64,000 nucleotides of DNA from Oscarella lobularis (GCF_947507565.1 NC_089191.1:1178001-1242000); one strand, 5' to 3'. Positions 21,797-33,621 are shown, numbered from the stretch's first letter. The notes: generated from the letters alone by a model not told the origin. A program made the numbers and translations.

Positions 21797-24350
21797 TTAC
21801 GCAGTGGGATGAAAGAAGATTTCCTCGAGGAAGTTGTTGAAGAAGAGACGTCGTTCCATGTCAACTTTAGAACCAAGATGAGCGAGAAACTTCGCCATGT
21901 TTTCTCTGTTATTGTCCCACAAGTACTGGGGGAAATTGGTGACCGGATTTGTCTCCTTTGCCCAATGAACCAAGGGCTTCTTATTTTCCTTTCCGCCGAT
22001 CTGACGCCAAGCCTGGGGACAGAAATTATTTACACCCAGGATCCTAGCTAATAGCGTTCTTACAGTGGTCACTTGTTCACAAAAGTCTTCCCATTCTGGA
22101 GTATTAACCAGACTGAGTACTTCGATATAGGCCGTTTCAAATCCGACGTTGGGCATGCCTTGTCCAACGGTGGCTGGGCACAGTAGACTCTCGCTCGGAC
22201 CCATAAACCTCATTTCCAAGCAGATATTCAAGGGAAAACTGCCGTTCGCGGCGCGCGCTTGAACGAGTCTTACAACAGCCTAGAGACAGTACTAGTAATA
22301 AAGTTACACTCGTTTTTCTTTTAAATTGGGTACTATGAAATGACGACAAACGTCCATGTTCTTACCATGCACGCATTGACAACGTTCTCGTAATCGTCAT
22401 CGACGGGGAAAGCGAATTCGATGTCGTAAACCGGAGCAAGATTGATGAACTTCCTATAGTGAATGGCATGTGGAAGTTCCTGAACAATCCTACGGTAAAC
22501 AAAAAGAGTTTTCAATTACATTAAAATAAAGTCGATATTCGGTGTTCGTACGTTGATCTCTTGATTTTAAGAGCTTGGTGCGACATCCAAGTAAACGCTG
22601 GATTGCAGTGAGGATGCGCCGCGAGGACGTCCGTAATCGCTCGCATGAACTTGTGACTCAGCCAGTCAAAAAAGTATTGAACGAAATAATATATTTCGTG
22701 AGCTGGCCGTCCGCCTTTGAATGCAGAGAAAAAAGTGGCTCAAGAATGTGTCAGAAAAAGCGTAAAAACTACCGGGTTTTTCGTTGATAAGTCGCACCCA
22801 GCATTCGTCGTTCAACGGGTCCCAAGAGCCCAACGCCTTTTTGACCGATTCCTCCTTTACGACCTCTAACGTTTTCGCCTTTTTAACGTCACTCAAGTCA
22901 AAGAGGCCACTGTTGAACGGAAACCAGAATATTTCCGTAGAAAAATTGTTTTCAACCATTTGCTTATAAAAGTACGGATTATAAATTTCTTTCTGAGACG
23001 GAATTTACTCTGCTTACTTTGAGCTTCTCCTTGTCGGCGATGCTATTGCTCACCTTAATAAAATCGTTGACGGTTTCGACGATAATCTCTCTCGGCTTGA
23101 CTTCAAGCGTCATCTTGTAGACAAAGCCAAATAAACCGAGATTCGTCGTGACAGCTTTCATGAACTCGGCGCTCGTCGACTCTTCGTTATAGGTGACGAG
23201 ATCACCTTGGTCATTGACCGCCTCGAGCTCAGTGACGAGATCAGGAAGAGCCGGCTGGCCTCTCCCAACACCCTAAGAACACAAAACGAGATTTGACTGA
23301 TAATGGTGGAACTTATCTCCACTCACGTGGCATCCCGTGTTGACCGTTCCGCCGTACGTGACCGAGTCGAGAATGACATTGAACTTGAGCGTGAACTTGT
23401 GCTGGAGCTGCGCCTCCTTGACCATCAGCGTCGTCGCATTGGCCATGACCGTCAATTTCGTTCGGTCCGAGCTGATCGCGACTCGCTCCGATTCCGGTCC
23501 CATGTTCTGCGGATCGATGAGAACTTGGCCTTCGTCGGCGTAGAGATCTGACCAGGCGTGGGTCGCACCGCACGAGCGCACTCGGAGGCCGGCTATCAAC
23601 GCCAATCTGATGACGTTTTGAACGTCGACAATGGTGTCGGGAAAGAAGGCAAAGACGCTGTGCTTGCGGACGGTTTGACCCCAATTGATAAAGCACAAGG
23701 GAGTGGCTAAGAAAATTCAACTAAAATTACCTTCTGCTAAATTTAATTAATTAATTAATATTAGAGAGTTTACCGAAACGCTGGATTAACGCCAAAGCTT
23801 GTTCTTCGGAGAGATCCGGCGGCAGAGGATCGAGATGCTGGTAGCGACGTTGCCAGACTTTTCGAAAGGTCTTGTTCTCGACGAGAGGTCCTACGCGCAA
23901 GACTCGTCACACCGACAGTCGCTATTTTCGAATTCGTACTGCGCAAGAGGCTTCGAGATTCACGTCCATCTCCTTTGTTCGGCGAGAGCCAATCGTTGCA
24001 GGGAAAGGTGAAGATCGTTCCCGAGCTGTCTTCCACTGTGATGGACTCGAGGCAGAAGTCGTTGTCTTTCAGGTACGGAGTGCGATTGGCGATTTGTACT
24101 AGATTGATTTCGCCGACGAAATCGTGAATGATTTCGAACGAGGTCTCCTTACAAAAAAATCGGTTTAGGGTACTATGGAATAGATTGGTACCTTTCCGCA
24201 GGAGAAGAGTTTGTGCTGGTGACCAATATAGCGCGTTTCGTTCAATTCGATACCCATAATAGCTCCTTTTGATCCTTGAAGAGATATGACCAGAAAAGGG
24301 TCTTTGCACTTCGATTTGCTTCCGGTAACAATTTTGACAATGTAGGCCAT
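21797..24350 (-). CDS. PLAT-domain + FAD-linked aldonolactone oxidase fusion (GULO/ALO family)
   Basis: Nine exons join in phase to 688 codons: 24350-24192, 24147-23964, 23902-23774, 23706-23327, 23272-23018, 22962-22773, 22714-22552, 22489-22366, 22279-21797. The third exon's acceptor is my weakest call. Residues 2-115 form a PLAT/LH2 beta-sandwich (VKIVTGSKSKCKDPF at the start, FTFPCNDWLSPNKGDG at the end). Residues 170-330 are a PCMH-type FAD-binding domain with RSCGATHAWSD, whose His207 matches the residue that carries covalent FAD in gulonolactone and arabinonolactone oxidases, then YGGTVNTGCHGVGRG. The C-terminal ALO domain has ICLEMRFMGPSES and a terminal VHWAKE, like the family's HWxK end. 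Such enzymes oxidise sugar-1,4-lactones, the last step of ascorbate or erythroascorbate synthesis. PLAT usually targets proteins to lipid or to partners. No signal peptide is seen. The substrate cannot be read from sequence. Confidence 0.8.
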
Positions 24351-25197
24351 GGGGACTAGATAACAAATTCCTATGTTATTAGAGGTACACGAATGCAATT
24401 GTTCGAAAGGAGGAGCCGCCTCTTAGCCACCTCGGAAGCGCGGCTCGTTTGACGTCACCACAATGCTTAGGAGAGTACGCGAAATAGAAAGATTTTGGGT
24501 TTGTGATGCGTTCTTAGGCTTCTCTTACGTATAGAAAAGCCAATTTGAACAAAATAATTGGGATTGCGACCAAAGGGCAAAAACACGCAGTTGTGGGACA
24601 CGAATGTCCGAATGCCACGGAGTGTTCGAGGAACAATACTACCAAAGCATTCTAATTAATTAGGAGTACTGTACGTCAGACTAACCGTGGCTGACCACCA
24701 AAAAACTAAACGCGATTCTTCTGTACTGGAGCTAGACACAGGGCCTAACCTATAGAATGCGTATTTTAGTACCTGTTTGAGGAATTCTTGCGTAAATTCG
24801 CAAAGCGGTGTTTTCTCTTCGACTGCCAAGCGAAAACTAAGAGAATGCGTTTGAGATCGTCGTTTGTGTGGCAACGCGATGGACGTACCGTCGTCACTCG
24901 GAACTCACATTATGCAGAGCGATAAAGCAATTAATTTTGAAGTACACTGTACATGCAAGCCTACGATGCCTAAACAACTAACGCGTGACACTATATATAC
25001 ATACATATAGAATGCGCATTATTCACTTGTCGTAACTATTTTCCGTTGCTTTTTCGTGCTACGACTTTTGAAAATGGAAGAAATTGGCAGCAAAAAGCGA
25101 CAAGCAATAGACAGAGGCAATTCAGCAGAAAACAGGCGACGTTTAGGATTTACACGCATGCATACTAGCGAGCGCGTGGCGCACTTGTTCGTGCAGT
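24351..25197. other. Intergenic spacer
   Basis: This lies between the 5' end of the PLAT-oxidase gene and the 3' end of the sphingomyelinase-like gene. No supported gene is present. An alternative last exon of the downstream gene near 25.05 kb cannot be excluded. Confidence 0.4.
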
Positions 25198-28100
25198 TTA
25201 TTGTTTTCTTACCCTGAAATGAATTAAAGAAAGCCTGTTCTTGCATGCGGCGACGGCGCTTGCATCCCAGTATTTCATAGCGCAGTGCATCAGAAAACGC
25301 GAGGAAACATCCGAGCAGCCGGGCATGTAGGGAGAAGGGCCATTTCCTATGTATTTTAGCCAGGTTTGCGATTCATTTGGTTCAACGATGCCGTCGGCAA
25401 TTTCTAAAAATCGCTTGGAACTGATTACCTGGCCCAAACGCGACGGAAACAATTCGGAGAATACGTACTGCTTGTGCCGTTTGGTCTGATTATATTCTAA
25501 AATAAATACTAGGACTTTTTTCTAGGGCAATTGTTTTGTTTCCTTACGGTTTTCTATGGCCAAATCAGGGTACCACTGAATAAAATCGGTGAATCTTTGT
25601 TTATCGTTGTCTAGGAACACGAGACGATAATTTGGATTGTTATCGTACACCGGAGTTATAGCCGAAGAGAAGAGCAATGGCGACGATTTTTCCAGAGTGG
25701 GATTTTTCATATCGGCAAATAAAACGCGATACGTCTCACTGTGCATATGAGCGAAAAGTTGGCCTATAGAACAACGAACACATCTACAAGAGTAAGCGAA
25801 TTTTTGTATTAATAACCGGCTATGATGTGCGGATATCGGTAGGCCGTGATGTTAACATACGCTTTCGTAGCATCTGCTGTCCAAAGCGAACGTCCGAATC
25901 GATCAACCCTGCGAGAAAGAAGTCACTCCTGCATGCATAGCCATAATCAAGTCTGTTACCCTGGCGGGGTACGACCAACAATGACGACTTTCTTTTCGAA
26001 CCTTTCTGCTCTGGCAAGTTCGTTTTTCAGCCACTTCAATTGCTTCTTTCCGTCACGAAGGAATCGACTCGTCGCAGCTACCGCTTTAGCGGTGAAGTAG
26101 TTGGTGTTGAGAACGAGCATCGTCATTTTGTTGCTTAGAGAAACTTTGTAGTATCCGCCTTTCAGGAAAGTATTCCTCAGCCGCTTTGCTGTCACCGGCG
26201 TCGTATGTGACCGCCAAGAACAGTTCTGACACCGAATCAAGGGAGTCCACGTGTCAAGGACTTTTGCATGCCACGTCTTCAAGACTTTATGATCTGAAAG
26301 ATCGCTATTTTCAAGAGCCGGAAAAACGTACTTATTTGGAAATTTGGCCTTGAGTTTCAAAGCCACTTTCTTCATTGCCTCGACATATAATCGTTGCCCG
26401 GCAAAATCGCCCGTCACTAGAATGAAATCGGCGTTTACGTTTGGCTCAGCGTCTGTTGCGCTTATTGAATCGAAGTAACTGTCGACGAGAAGATGAGGAC
26501 TTTCGCAGCAGGGTTTTCCGTATAGAGCTTTAAAAGGAGCGATGGAAGCGTCGCTTTTCCACTGGCAATAGGTCGGAGATCCGTCAACTGATTCGTTGTA
26601 GACAACACTCATGTGGATGTCGGCGATGTGAAAGAAGCGCCACCACGCACTTGGAAACATTGTCTCGGTGAGATTGGACTCATGGCGAGATCGATTTTGA
26701 TTGACAGCGGTGTAATTGTGAAAATGACAATCGTTGTACGATACGGCGCCTATCGTAGAGTTGATGATGATAAAATTTATTACAGTGACGTTGGACAAGA
26801 GGAGACTATCGATAGTGACATTGACGAATGTCACGTTTCTAAGCGACGAATTGAAGAACTCCAGAAGAGGCGACGAGAAGCGAGAAAGAGACACGCTGAC
26901 GTCGTTAACGTCCATTAGACGAAGAGCGGGGTAATGTCCGCGAAGACTCGTATCTTCGAGCCGAAGGCAACGAGTACCTCCTTCTCTGTTCCACTTGCAA
27001 ATTTCTCTTGGCAGGCAAAACCAGTTGTCACACGGATGAAGAGGTTTTTGACTCTACAAAAGACAAGCGCGTAAAAGAACGATACGTCGACATGTTACGC
27101 GCTTTGTCACCTCGATGATACTCGTTGAAACTGCGTCGGTTGGTGGAGCTGTAGCATTTGGAAAAACGTAAGAGCATGAGTCAAAGGCATCGCTCGAGTC
27201 AAGCATAAACGTTACCGTTTGGAACGTAGCAAGAGGCGACTATAAAAATAAAAATAAAAAAGAGTGAGAGCGAGGAAAGACAAAAACGTTACCACAAAAC
27301 CCGTCCCACCTAGCCGACCGAGCAGAACGAGCGAACCTCTGACGGGAAAGTCTCGCTCCGCCGACGCATCGACCGCCGGAGAGAGTGGAACGACAACAGC
27401 CGGTAAAGAGCAATTGACCTTGAACCGAAGCTGCCCACCGACGAAGTAAAAACTTAAACGAGTGAATCCCGGTTCCATCACGTTGACGCTTGAAACGCGA
27501 AGGTCGACGGAAAATCCCGCGTCGTTTTGCTGTCGCACGAAGACGCCATCTTGTCCGGCGCTGACGCGCAGTCGCTCGCTCCCGTAACCGTCGATTACTG
27601 TTAGAAACGTTGCCGCCTCTTCCCGAAGACGCACGCGAAGCTCGAACGAATAATCGCCCCCGAAATATGTTGGAGGAACAAAGGCCGGGTCGCCGTCGCG
27701 AACGTAGCCGCGACGCAAAACGTTGGCTAGCGACGCCAATATGCGCGCGTTCCGGTTCGTCACCTTCCACGCGACGACGCCGTTCTCGTCGCACGATTCC
27801 GTGACGCCGCTCGGCAGATCTTTGACTCCGAGACCGTCGAGAAAATCGATCGAGCCTAAAGAGAAGACACAAAGACTTGAGCCAGTCGCGCTGCATAAAA
27901 CGCTGAAACTTAATTAATTTGTGCTGCAGCTGCTATATACGTATGCATCACTATATATTCTTCCAAATTGAATCCTCCAAATACCGGTACTTGGACATCT
28001 GGGATCTTTCAGGTAACAATACTGTAATAAACCTTTCGCTCTTTTCGTTTCGGTTACGCAGATTGGCTCAAGCCTTTTCTTAACAGCAATTTGAGCCATG

Positions 28101-28425
28101 TATGGGCTTCACTCTACTAATAGTAGTACAGTGTCTTAAAGTTGTAGCGTTTGAGCTATACTGTCTGAAACGGTAGTGACTCTCCCAGCTAACAGTAGCT
28201 AACTAGACGCTCTCTTAATTAAGACAATAAACAGGAATGGGGAGCCGGCCTCGTCCATCCCGTTGGAACGTCAAAGACGCGATCGAACTTGTGAATTAAG
28301 GGCGCTTAGTTATACCCACCGGCCGGAAGACGGATTGGTTCTCTGCCTGCCTCGGCAGGATTGATGCAAGCGACAAGAAGCGCTATGGCGGCTACCATAC
28401 GCCATGGAGCCCGATTCATCGCCAT
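25198..28425 (-). CDS. Secreted TSPN/LamG + acid-sphingomyelinase-like phosphodiesterase, active site altered
   Basis: Seven exons join in phase to 832 residues: 28425-28320, 27855-27293, 27239-27111, 27053-25960, 25908-25817, 25763-25548, 25496-25198. Exon 1 encodes a signal peptide (MVAAIALLVACINPAEA). Residues about 36-225 resemble a thrombospondin-N/laminin-G sandwich (DGDPAFVPPTYFGG). A Cys-containing and Asn-glycosylation-rich linker follows. From about 403 the sequence matches the SMPD1/SMPDL3 metallophosphoesterase family: FFHIADIHMS, CCESPHLLVDS, FILVTGD, GGYYKVSL, FAHMHSETY and ITPVYDNNPNYR. Two family motifs differ. GNHD is ENSD (about 514-517), and the AHxPPG histidine is Arg (VGRTPPG, about 625-631). 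The first Asp-x-His, the Gly-Asp and the final H-x-H remain. A weakened or non-catalytic extracellular protein is likely (inference). The last-exon end could alternatively be spliced onward. Confidence 0.78.
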
Positions 28426-28770
28426 GTGTTGAAGCGCCACGCAAAAAAAAGGGAGACCCAAAGGGAGACGGTACCGCGGGCCTTCTGCCGCAAAGTTTTT
28501 CGGACAAATGCGATTTGTGTAGCCACAGGGCGCTGACTCAATCTAATAAACCGACGTTTGTCCGGGTGGCCAATGAAAGACGGGGCTATTGTTCTTAGAT
28601 TTGACAGCAGCAGTTACCACTTTCATCACGTGACGTTGCCGTCAAAAGAATGTGAGACGTCTCTGTAGATCGGTACCGTCTCGATCACGCGCATTGGAAG
28701 GTACCTCAAAATCGTAGCGAATCGGAGGTTAGGATCTATATAGGAATTACTCGTCATATGCATTCTTACC

Positions 28771-29016
28771 TCAATACCTCAATACCGTAGTCATATACCG
28801 CGAGATAAGAGGTGATATCCATCCCTTTTCGACTGTCCAATAGACTTCGAGCAGGTGATCGGTGAAAACGATGGCCAATTCGACGCGGACCACGTTCCGC
28901 TTCTCCCAGACGCGTTCGTACGTCTCAATGTCAGCTTCGCCGCCTTTTGCTCGCCTTGAAACGATCCCATAAGCCAAATGAAGCGTACGACGATCGAAGC
29001 GTCTCGCTAAGAACAT
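28771..29016 (-). pseudogene. Fragment of a branched-chain amino-acid aminotransferase
   Basis: The frame contains VFTDHLLEVYWTVEKGW followed by a P-x-I-type segment, closely resembling the N-terminal hallmark of cytosolic and mitochondrial BCAT enzymes (FTDHMLxVEW...GW). The remainder of the enzyme, including the PLP lysine region, is not found downstream on the minus strand before the next gene starts at 28425. It is therefore a relic or an isolated exon. The assignment rests on one motif. Confidence 0.45.
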
Positions 29017-29454
29017 TATCCGGGTTTGCAGACAATGAGGAGATCTTTTTGCAGCGATTGTATGAGGTCATAGTTCGAAGCGCGTTCGCATTTTTGCTAA
29101 GAATTCAGTAGGAGACGGGATAAGAGTTAACCTCTCGTTGGGCTAAAAGAGCTGCGGGACTGACGCCACAATTAATTAATTAATTAATTCGTGGTGCCGT
29201 ATAACATTAGAGCAACGTACGCTACGTTTCTTTTCGATCTATTTGCCACGTATCATTGAGTTGTGCTAATCGAGAAAGCTAGCTTATTTGTGCAACGTCA
29301 AATCATAAATATAATTTGAATCCTAAAGAGTTCGGAGTGCATACTAAAGCTTAGAACCCCTTCACGAATCGCTCGATAGCAATGTGTCCTGGAGCCGACA
29401 AAAGAATTTCACGTTCAGCCAGAGTTGCCAAGGGTGAAAGGGTGTTGGGCGTGA

Positions 29455-29560
29455 GATTTGTGCGCGCGCGAAGCGCGCGTAAAAATTTTTTGACCACGCC
29501 CCCTTAAAAGAGAGCCACGCCTACTAAAAACCTTTTAAAAGAGAGTCACGCCCACCTAAA
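29455..29560. repeat. Dispersed GCGCGC-palindrome repeat
   Basis: A GCGCGCGAAGCGCGCG palindrome is followed by an A/T tract and TTGACCACGCCCC. The same arrangement occurs inside the nested transposon at 897-940. Short AAAGAGAG(C/T)CACGCC units then repeat twice. It looks like a degraded copy of the same element family. Confidence 0.5.
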
Positions 29561-29859
29561 ATAGTGCAAACGTACGGACTAATTGAACTTAACGCGGGTG
29601 TATACCACTTAGAAGAGAATTTCTAGTACCTTATTCAACCAGTACTACAGTATAAACGATAAAAATGGTAAAAATTTCCTTCGTCAAACTATTTTTTGGC
29701 AGGCGTGAGAAAAGCGTTGGGCGGGCGTGAGTGCGTGAGACAATGGCTGAGGCGTGAGACTCACGCCTTAGGCGTGAGACTTGGTAGGTCTGGTTCAGCT
29801 CGTAGCAAGTCAAAGCTGTTTCTGCATGTATATATACATATATATATATATATACATAA

Positions 29860-29918
29860 TGCGGTTGTCTTGAAAACAGCTTTTGTGGGGCTCATGGGTT
29901 CAAATCCCATTCTTTCCT
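29860..29918 (+). pseudogene. tRNA-like 3' half (Ser-TGA-like)
   Basis: An anticodon-arm-like stem with loop CTTGAAA is followed by a perfect T-arm (ATGGGTTCAAATCCCAT, 29894-29910). The 5' half expected for a tRNA is replaced by a TATA-type microsatellite at 29826-29856. At best a tRNA relic or a SINE fragment. Confidence 0.25.
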
Positions 29919-30012
29919 TTAAGATAATATAAATGTTTGTTTAGAGAAGAGGGGGTTATAGTTTAAAGAAAAACGCTTGCTTGTCGACAAAGGGCGATTA
30001 TTCGGCTCTCCG

Positions 30013-30308
30013 TTAATCATGCATGCGAGAGCAAAGAGGAAACAATATTCGACGATTTGCTAAAGACTCCAACTGAGTCTGGCGCTCATCGGTGAAAATT
30101 TCAATAAAAGCCACGCCCAGGCTGTACACGTCGCTAGGCAACGAGCTAGGAGCAGCACTACCGTTAGCACGCGGCACTCTTTCGGGAGAAAGATAGTTGA
30201 GACTGAGTGGATCGGTAGAGAAAACTCTCAATGTACGTCAAGTCACGTATGGTTTGGGACGCACTTGATGGAGATAAGCGATTGCTGACCGTGACGACGT
30301 GTCCATAG
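30013..30308 (-). pseudogene. Kinase-domain fragment, duplicate of the adjacent kinase
   Basis: The frame at 30231-30013 encodes an activation-loop and alpha-F region (LNYLSPERV, then LPSDVYSLGVAFIEIF) closely similar to the upstream kelch-kinase gene (NYLAPERM, LPTDVYSLGVSIIEIF). The adjoining 30240-30308 encodes AIAYLHQVRPKPYV, matching the segment before the catalytic loop. The catalytic loop and the Asp-Leu-Gly motif between these parts are missing, and a stop separates them. It is a partially deleted tandem duplicate. Confidence 0.6.
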
Positions 30309-30358
30309 CAATAGACAGTCTCCTTGCTAGTTTCTACCGTCTGTTCCGCTTGGTTTTA

Positions 30359-30388
30359 CCATAGATATAAAAAGTTTTATATCTATGG
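30359..30388. repeat. Perfect hairpin in the intergenic spacer
   Basis: CCATAGATATAAAA is followed after two bases by its reverse complement, giving a 14-bp perfect stem between the kinase fragment and the 3' end of the kelch-kinase gene. Its role is unknown. Confidence 0.5.
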
Positions 30389-30552
30389 CTTTACCCTTGC
30401 TTGGTGTTTGATCGTAAGGCCGCTTTCCTCAGTCTTGTCTCGCTTCCATGCGATTAATGAGGCGATAATTATTTCGTACCAGTGTGAATAGTTGAATGGA
30501 CGAAGCCAAAAACGTGAGAGATTGAAACACATACCGGGTAAGTCTACCTAAT

Positions 30553-33373
30553 CTAAAAAACAACTTGAGACAATACGACTTTGTGACGACGATTCTCTTC
30601 TTCTCCTTCAAACTTTCCCTTTACCAGTCTCTTCACTGGCTGAATGCCCAAGCGTGGCAGTTCTGCTAATTCTCTTTCTAGAGCTGTTAGGCATTCGCCA
30701 CTCGCAGGACGACGTTCTTGACTAGCAATCATTCTTGAGCATATTTCATGCAGTTGAGCACGATTGACTAAGCAGCTTAGCTGACCTTTTCTCTCATCCG
30801 GAATCGGCGCCAAGCCAGTGAATATTTCAATTATCGAAACCCCCAGACTGTAAACGTCGGTAGGCAACGAACAGCGTGCCGATGTGGAAGCCATTCGCTC
30901 TGGAGCGAGATAGTTGGGGCTGAGAGGACCGGCTGATTTCGAGCTATCCAGCAAGTGAGCAGGTCCTAAATCAGCAACTTTAACTCTCATATCTTTTGTC
31001 ACCAACGCGTTCGTTGGACGAATATCGCCGTGAACGTAGGGACGAGGAAGGAGCTCGTGGAGATACGTAATCGCTGACGTCATGTCGACAACGACTGAGA
31101 GCTGCTCGTAATCATATAGATACGAGCCGCACGAGTGAGCGGCATCCATCAGTTCGCTCACGGATCCCTCTAGTAATTCGGAGACGATTTGAAAAGGTTG
31201 ATTTGGGGTCATTATAGCACCGCACACTCGCACGATGTTGGGGTGATGGAATCGACTGGCTGTAAGGACTTCACTTCGAAATAGAGGAATCGTTCTATCG
31301 GTCATGATGACATCGCGGAATTTCTTGACGGCGACTTGCCTGCCGTGCCAATAGCCAATAACAACGTCTGAAATTAATTAATTAATTTCTAGGTGCGAAA
31401 TTATTTCACAATTTAACCTGCGAATGCTCCTGCTCCAAGCTTGTCCTGTGTGAGCTGAATTTTTTGTGGGCTAATGCTTAGAACTTCTACAACTTCGTTG
31501 AGCTTTCGTCGCGATTCGTCAAGCGACTCTTGCAGAGTCTGACAATCAGATTCAAAAGATTTTTTTTCAGCATAAAGCTGCGTCCTATGTCGTTTTTGGA
31601 AACATCATTTTATATGCACCTAATATTAAATTAGGGCTAGCGTTTCTTACATTTGCGCCTCGAGAGATTGGCATTGAGCTTTAAGAGTCTGGCACTGAGT
31701 TTCTTTTACCAACCTTTAGTGACACATGGAGCCATTCTACAGGCTAAAGAACGACTCTTTCTTACTTTTCTTCTTCTAATGTTCTGCTCTCAGCTTGAAA
31801 ATGGGTCCTGCCATCATTACTCAACGTATCGTCAAAAAACGTTATAGTGAGAATGCGCACCGTTGGCGTTGATGACGGCAAAGAGCCGCCAGTTCTGACC
31901 TGTATACGTAAAATGCTCATATTCATTTACATATAGAATTACTTCAGATCTACTTTTCTGCTTGCAGAATTTCGTTTTGTTTTCTATGAATAAAATGCGA
32001 CCAATTAGTTACACTCATTTCTGACATAGAAAATATACCATGAATGCTATTTACCTCGTTTCTTCCAGTTGTAGCTCAAGATCTCGGATTTTTCTTTGAG
32101 CGTCTAAAACTGGAATTGAAGCAGACCCAGCGAAAAGGAGAGATTCGATTTTCGTGAATGATTTGCTTGAGGGACCTACGTACTAAAATGACGGTTCTAT
32201 CGCAATTCATTCTGATTGGCAATTACCAATGATAAAAATTTTCATAATTTGCTTGTCTTCATTTCCGGAATAGCCGCCAGAAAGAATAAGATGAGCAGAG
32301 CCGTCTTGATTGGCTACACAGTGAAGGGCGTGGCCCCGAACCTGCGCCATGTCCAGGGTCAAATCAATCTGAAACTCATATTGGTATTTTATTGAAATCA
32401 CAATATCCATCTACTTTGTGTGACTTTTTCTCATCAAAATCAATTACATATTCGTCGTCTGAAAGTTGGTCCCCTACGCCGCCGATCATTAGAAAGCAAT
32501 TCTTCCTTAAGAATCCTCTTTTCACTAATCGACAGATTCTGTGGTGATATCGAGCGGATGGCTTTGGAAGGAAATCGATGCTAATCCATTTCTACTATAA
32601 ATAATTAGTTGTTGCCAAACATATAATTATCGTAAGATTTGCCTTTTCTTTCAAATCAATCACAAAGGCATCATCACATGATTTCCCTCCAAGAAGGCCG
32701 ACATCCCCTCCATGAAGTAATCCTCGATGTTGATCAATCGTTTCCAACGCTGCACTGCAGCGTGGTTGTGGTCTTATTCCACCTAACTCAACATCCAACC
32801 AATACCCTAATAATTAACATTTGAATTATTTCTAGATTTCAATTAACCCGATTTACCTTCCTCTCTTCTCTTTTTGAATGCAAACTCATAAATCTCGTTG
32901 TTCATTTGCCTAATGCATTGTGCTCCTGATTGGAGGTGGTCTTGAGGAATAGATCCGCTCCAGCCTCCAAACATGATCATTCTCTCCCCAATGGCCCACA
33001 AACAACAATAGTGGCGTTGCCATGGTTTCTTGCTATGAGTGGGAGTTGCTACTTGGATCCATTTCATTTTCTTCAGATCCAAACCAAACACCTCACCCAG
33101 AAGATCCCCGTCTTCCTTCTCTCCGCCATACGAATAAATTATCCCGTTGATGACCACGCATTGGGCTCCCCAGCAAGCCGGAGGAATTATATTTCCTTCG
33201 GCAATATGGCGAGTCCATTTCTCCTCTTCTTGGACATTACAAGACCAGATTTCGTCACGGGGGAAGAAATCGTATGGATATTTCCCTTTCCTTCCATCGA
33301 AGAGATGCAATTTATCGTCGATTAACGCACTTTCGTGAAAATATCGAGGCTGAGGTAATGATGCTCCGGCCAT
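30553..33373 (-). CDS. Kelch-repeat + coiled-coil + protein kinase (TKL-like) fusion
   Basis: Ten exons join in phase to 737 residues: 33373-32857, 32806-32643, 32591-32415, 32368-32227, 32175-32055, 31983-31954, 31783-31766, 31713-31651, 31584-31418, 31367-30553. Intron 2 appears to be GC-AG, and exon 7 is an 18-nt microexon. Residues 1-333 hold kelch blades (for example GERMIMFGGWSGS, LLHGGDVGLLGG, NCFLMIGGVGD, HLILSGGYSG). Residues about 350-450 are a coiled coil with CQ-TL/SL repeats (TQCQTLKAQCQSLEAQM). The kinase domain follows: glycine loop GAGAFADV, VAVKK with Lys481, HGDIRPTN with catalytic Asp581 (HGD in place of HRD), ADLG in place of DFG, and LAPERM. The essential Lys, Asp, Asn and Asp are retained, so it is probably active. 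An upstream in-frame ATG at 33454 is an alternative start; I prefer 33373 for its AAAATGG context. Substrates are unknown. Confidence 0.75.
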
Positions 33374-33621
33374 TTTGACGTTGAAATGACTTCGATTGAA
33401 GTTGAAATGACTTCGATTGACGTTACGTAGTCTAAAAGGAATTTCTAATTGCATAGACGAAGGCGTTCTCGACCATTCTTACTATTTCTATTTCTTAGAC
33501 GGAAACAAAGAACGAGGAATGTAAACGCCCGTATGTTTGTTCAGCCACGGTACTTATGAATGTAAATGCCCGTATGTTTGGGAAGCCGTACGCCACGTAG
33601 CCTCGGATCCTAGCCTCTGAA

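Noticed and set aside
29860..29918. Functional tRNA-Ser
   Set aside because: The T-arm is perfect, but the D-arm and 5' acceptor strand are missing and replaced by a microsatellite.
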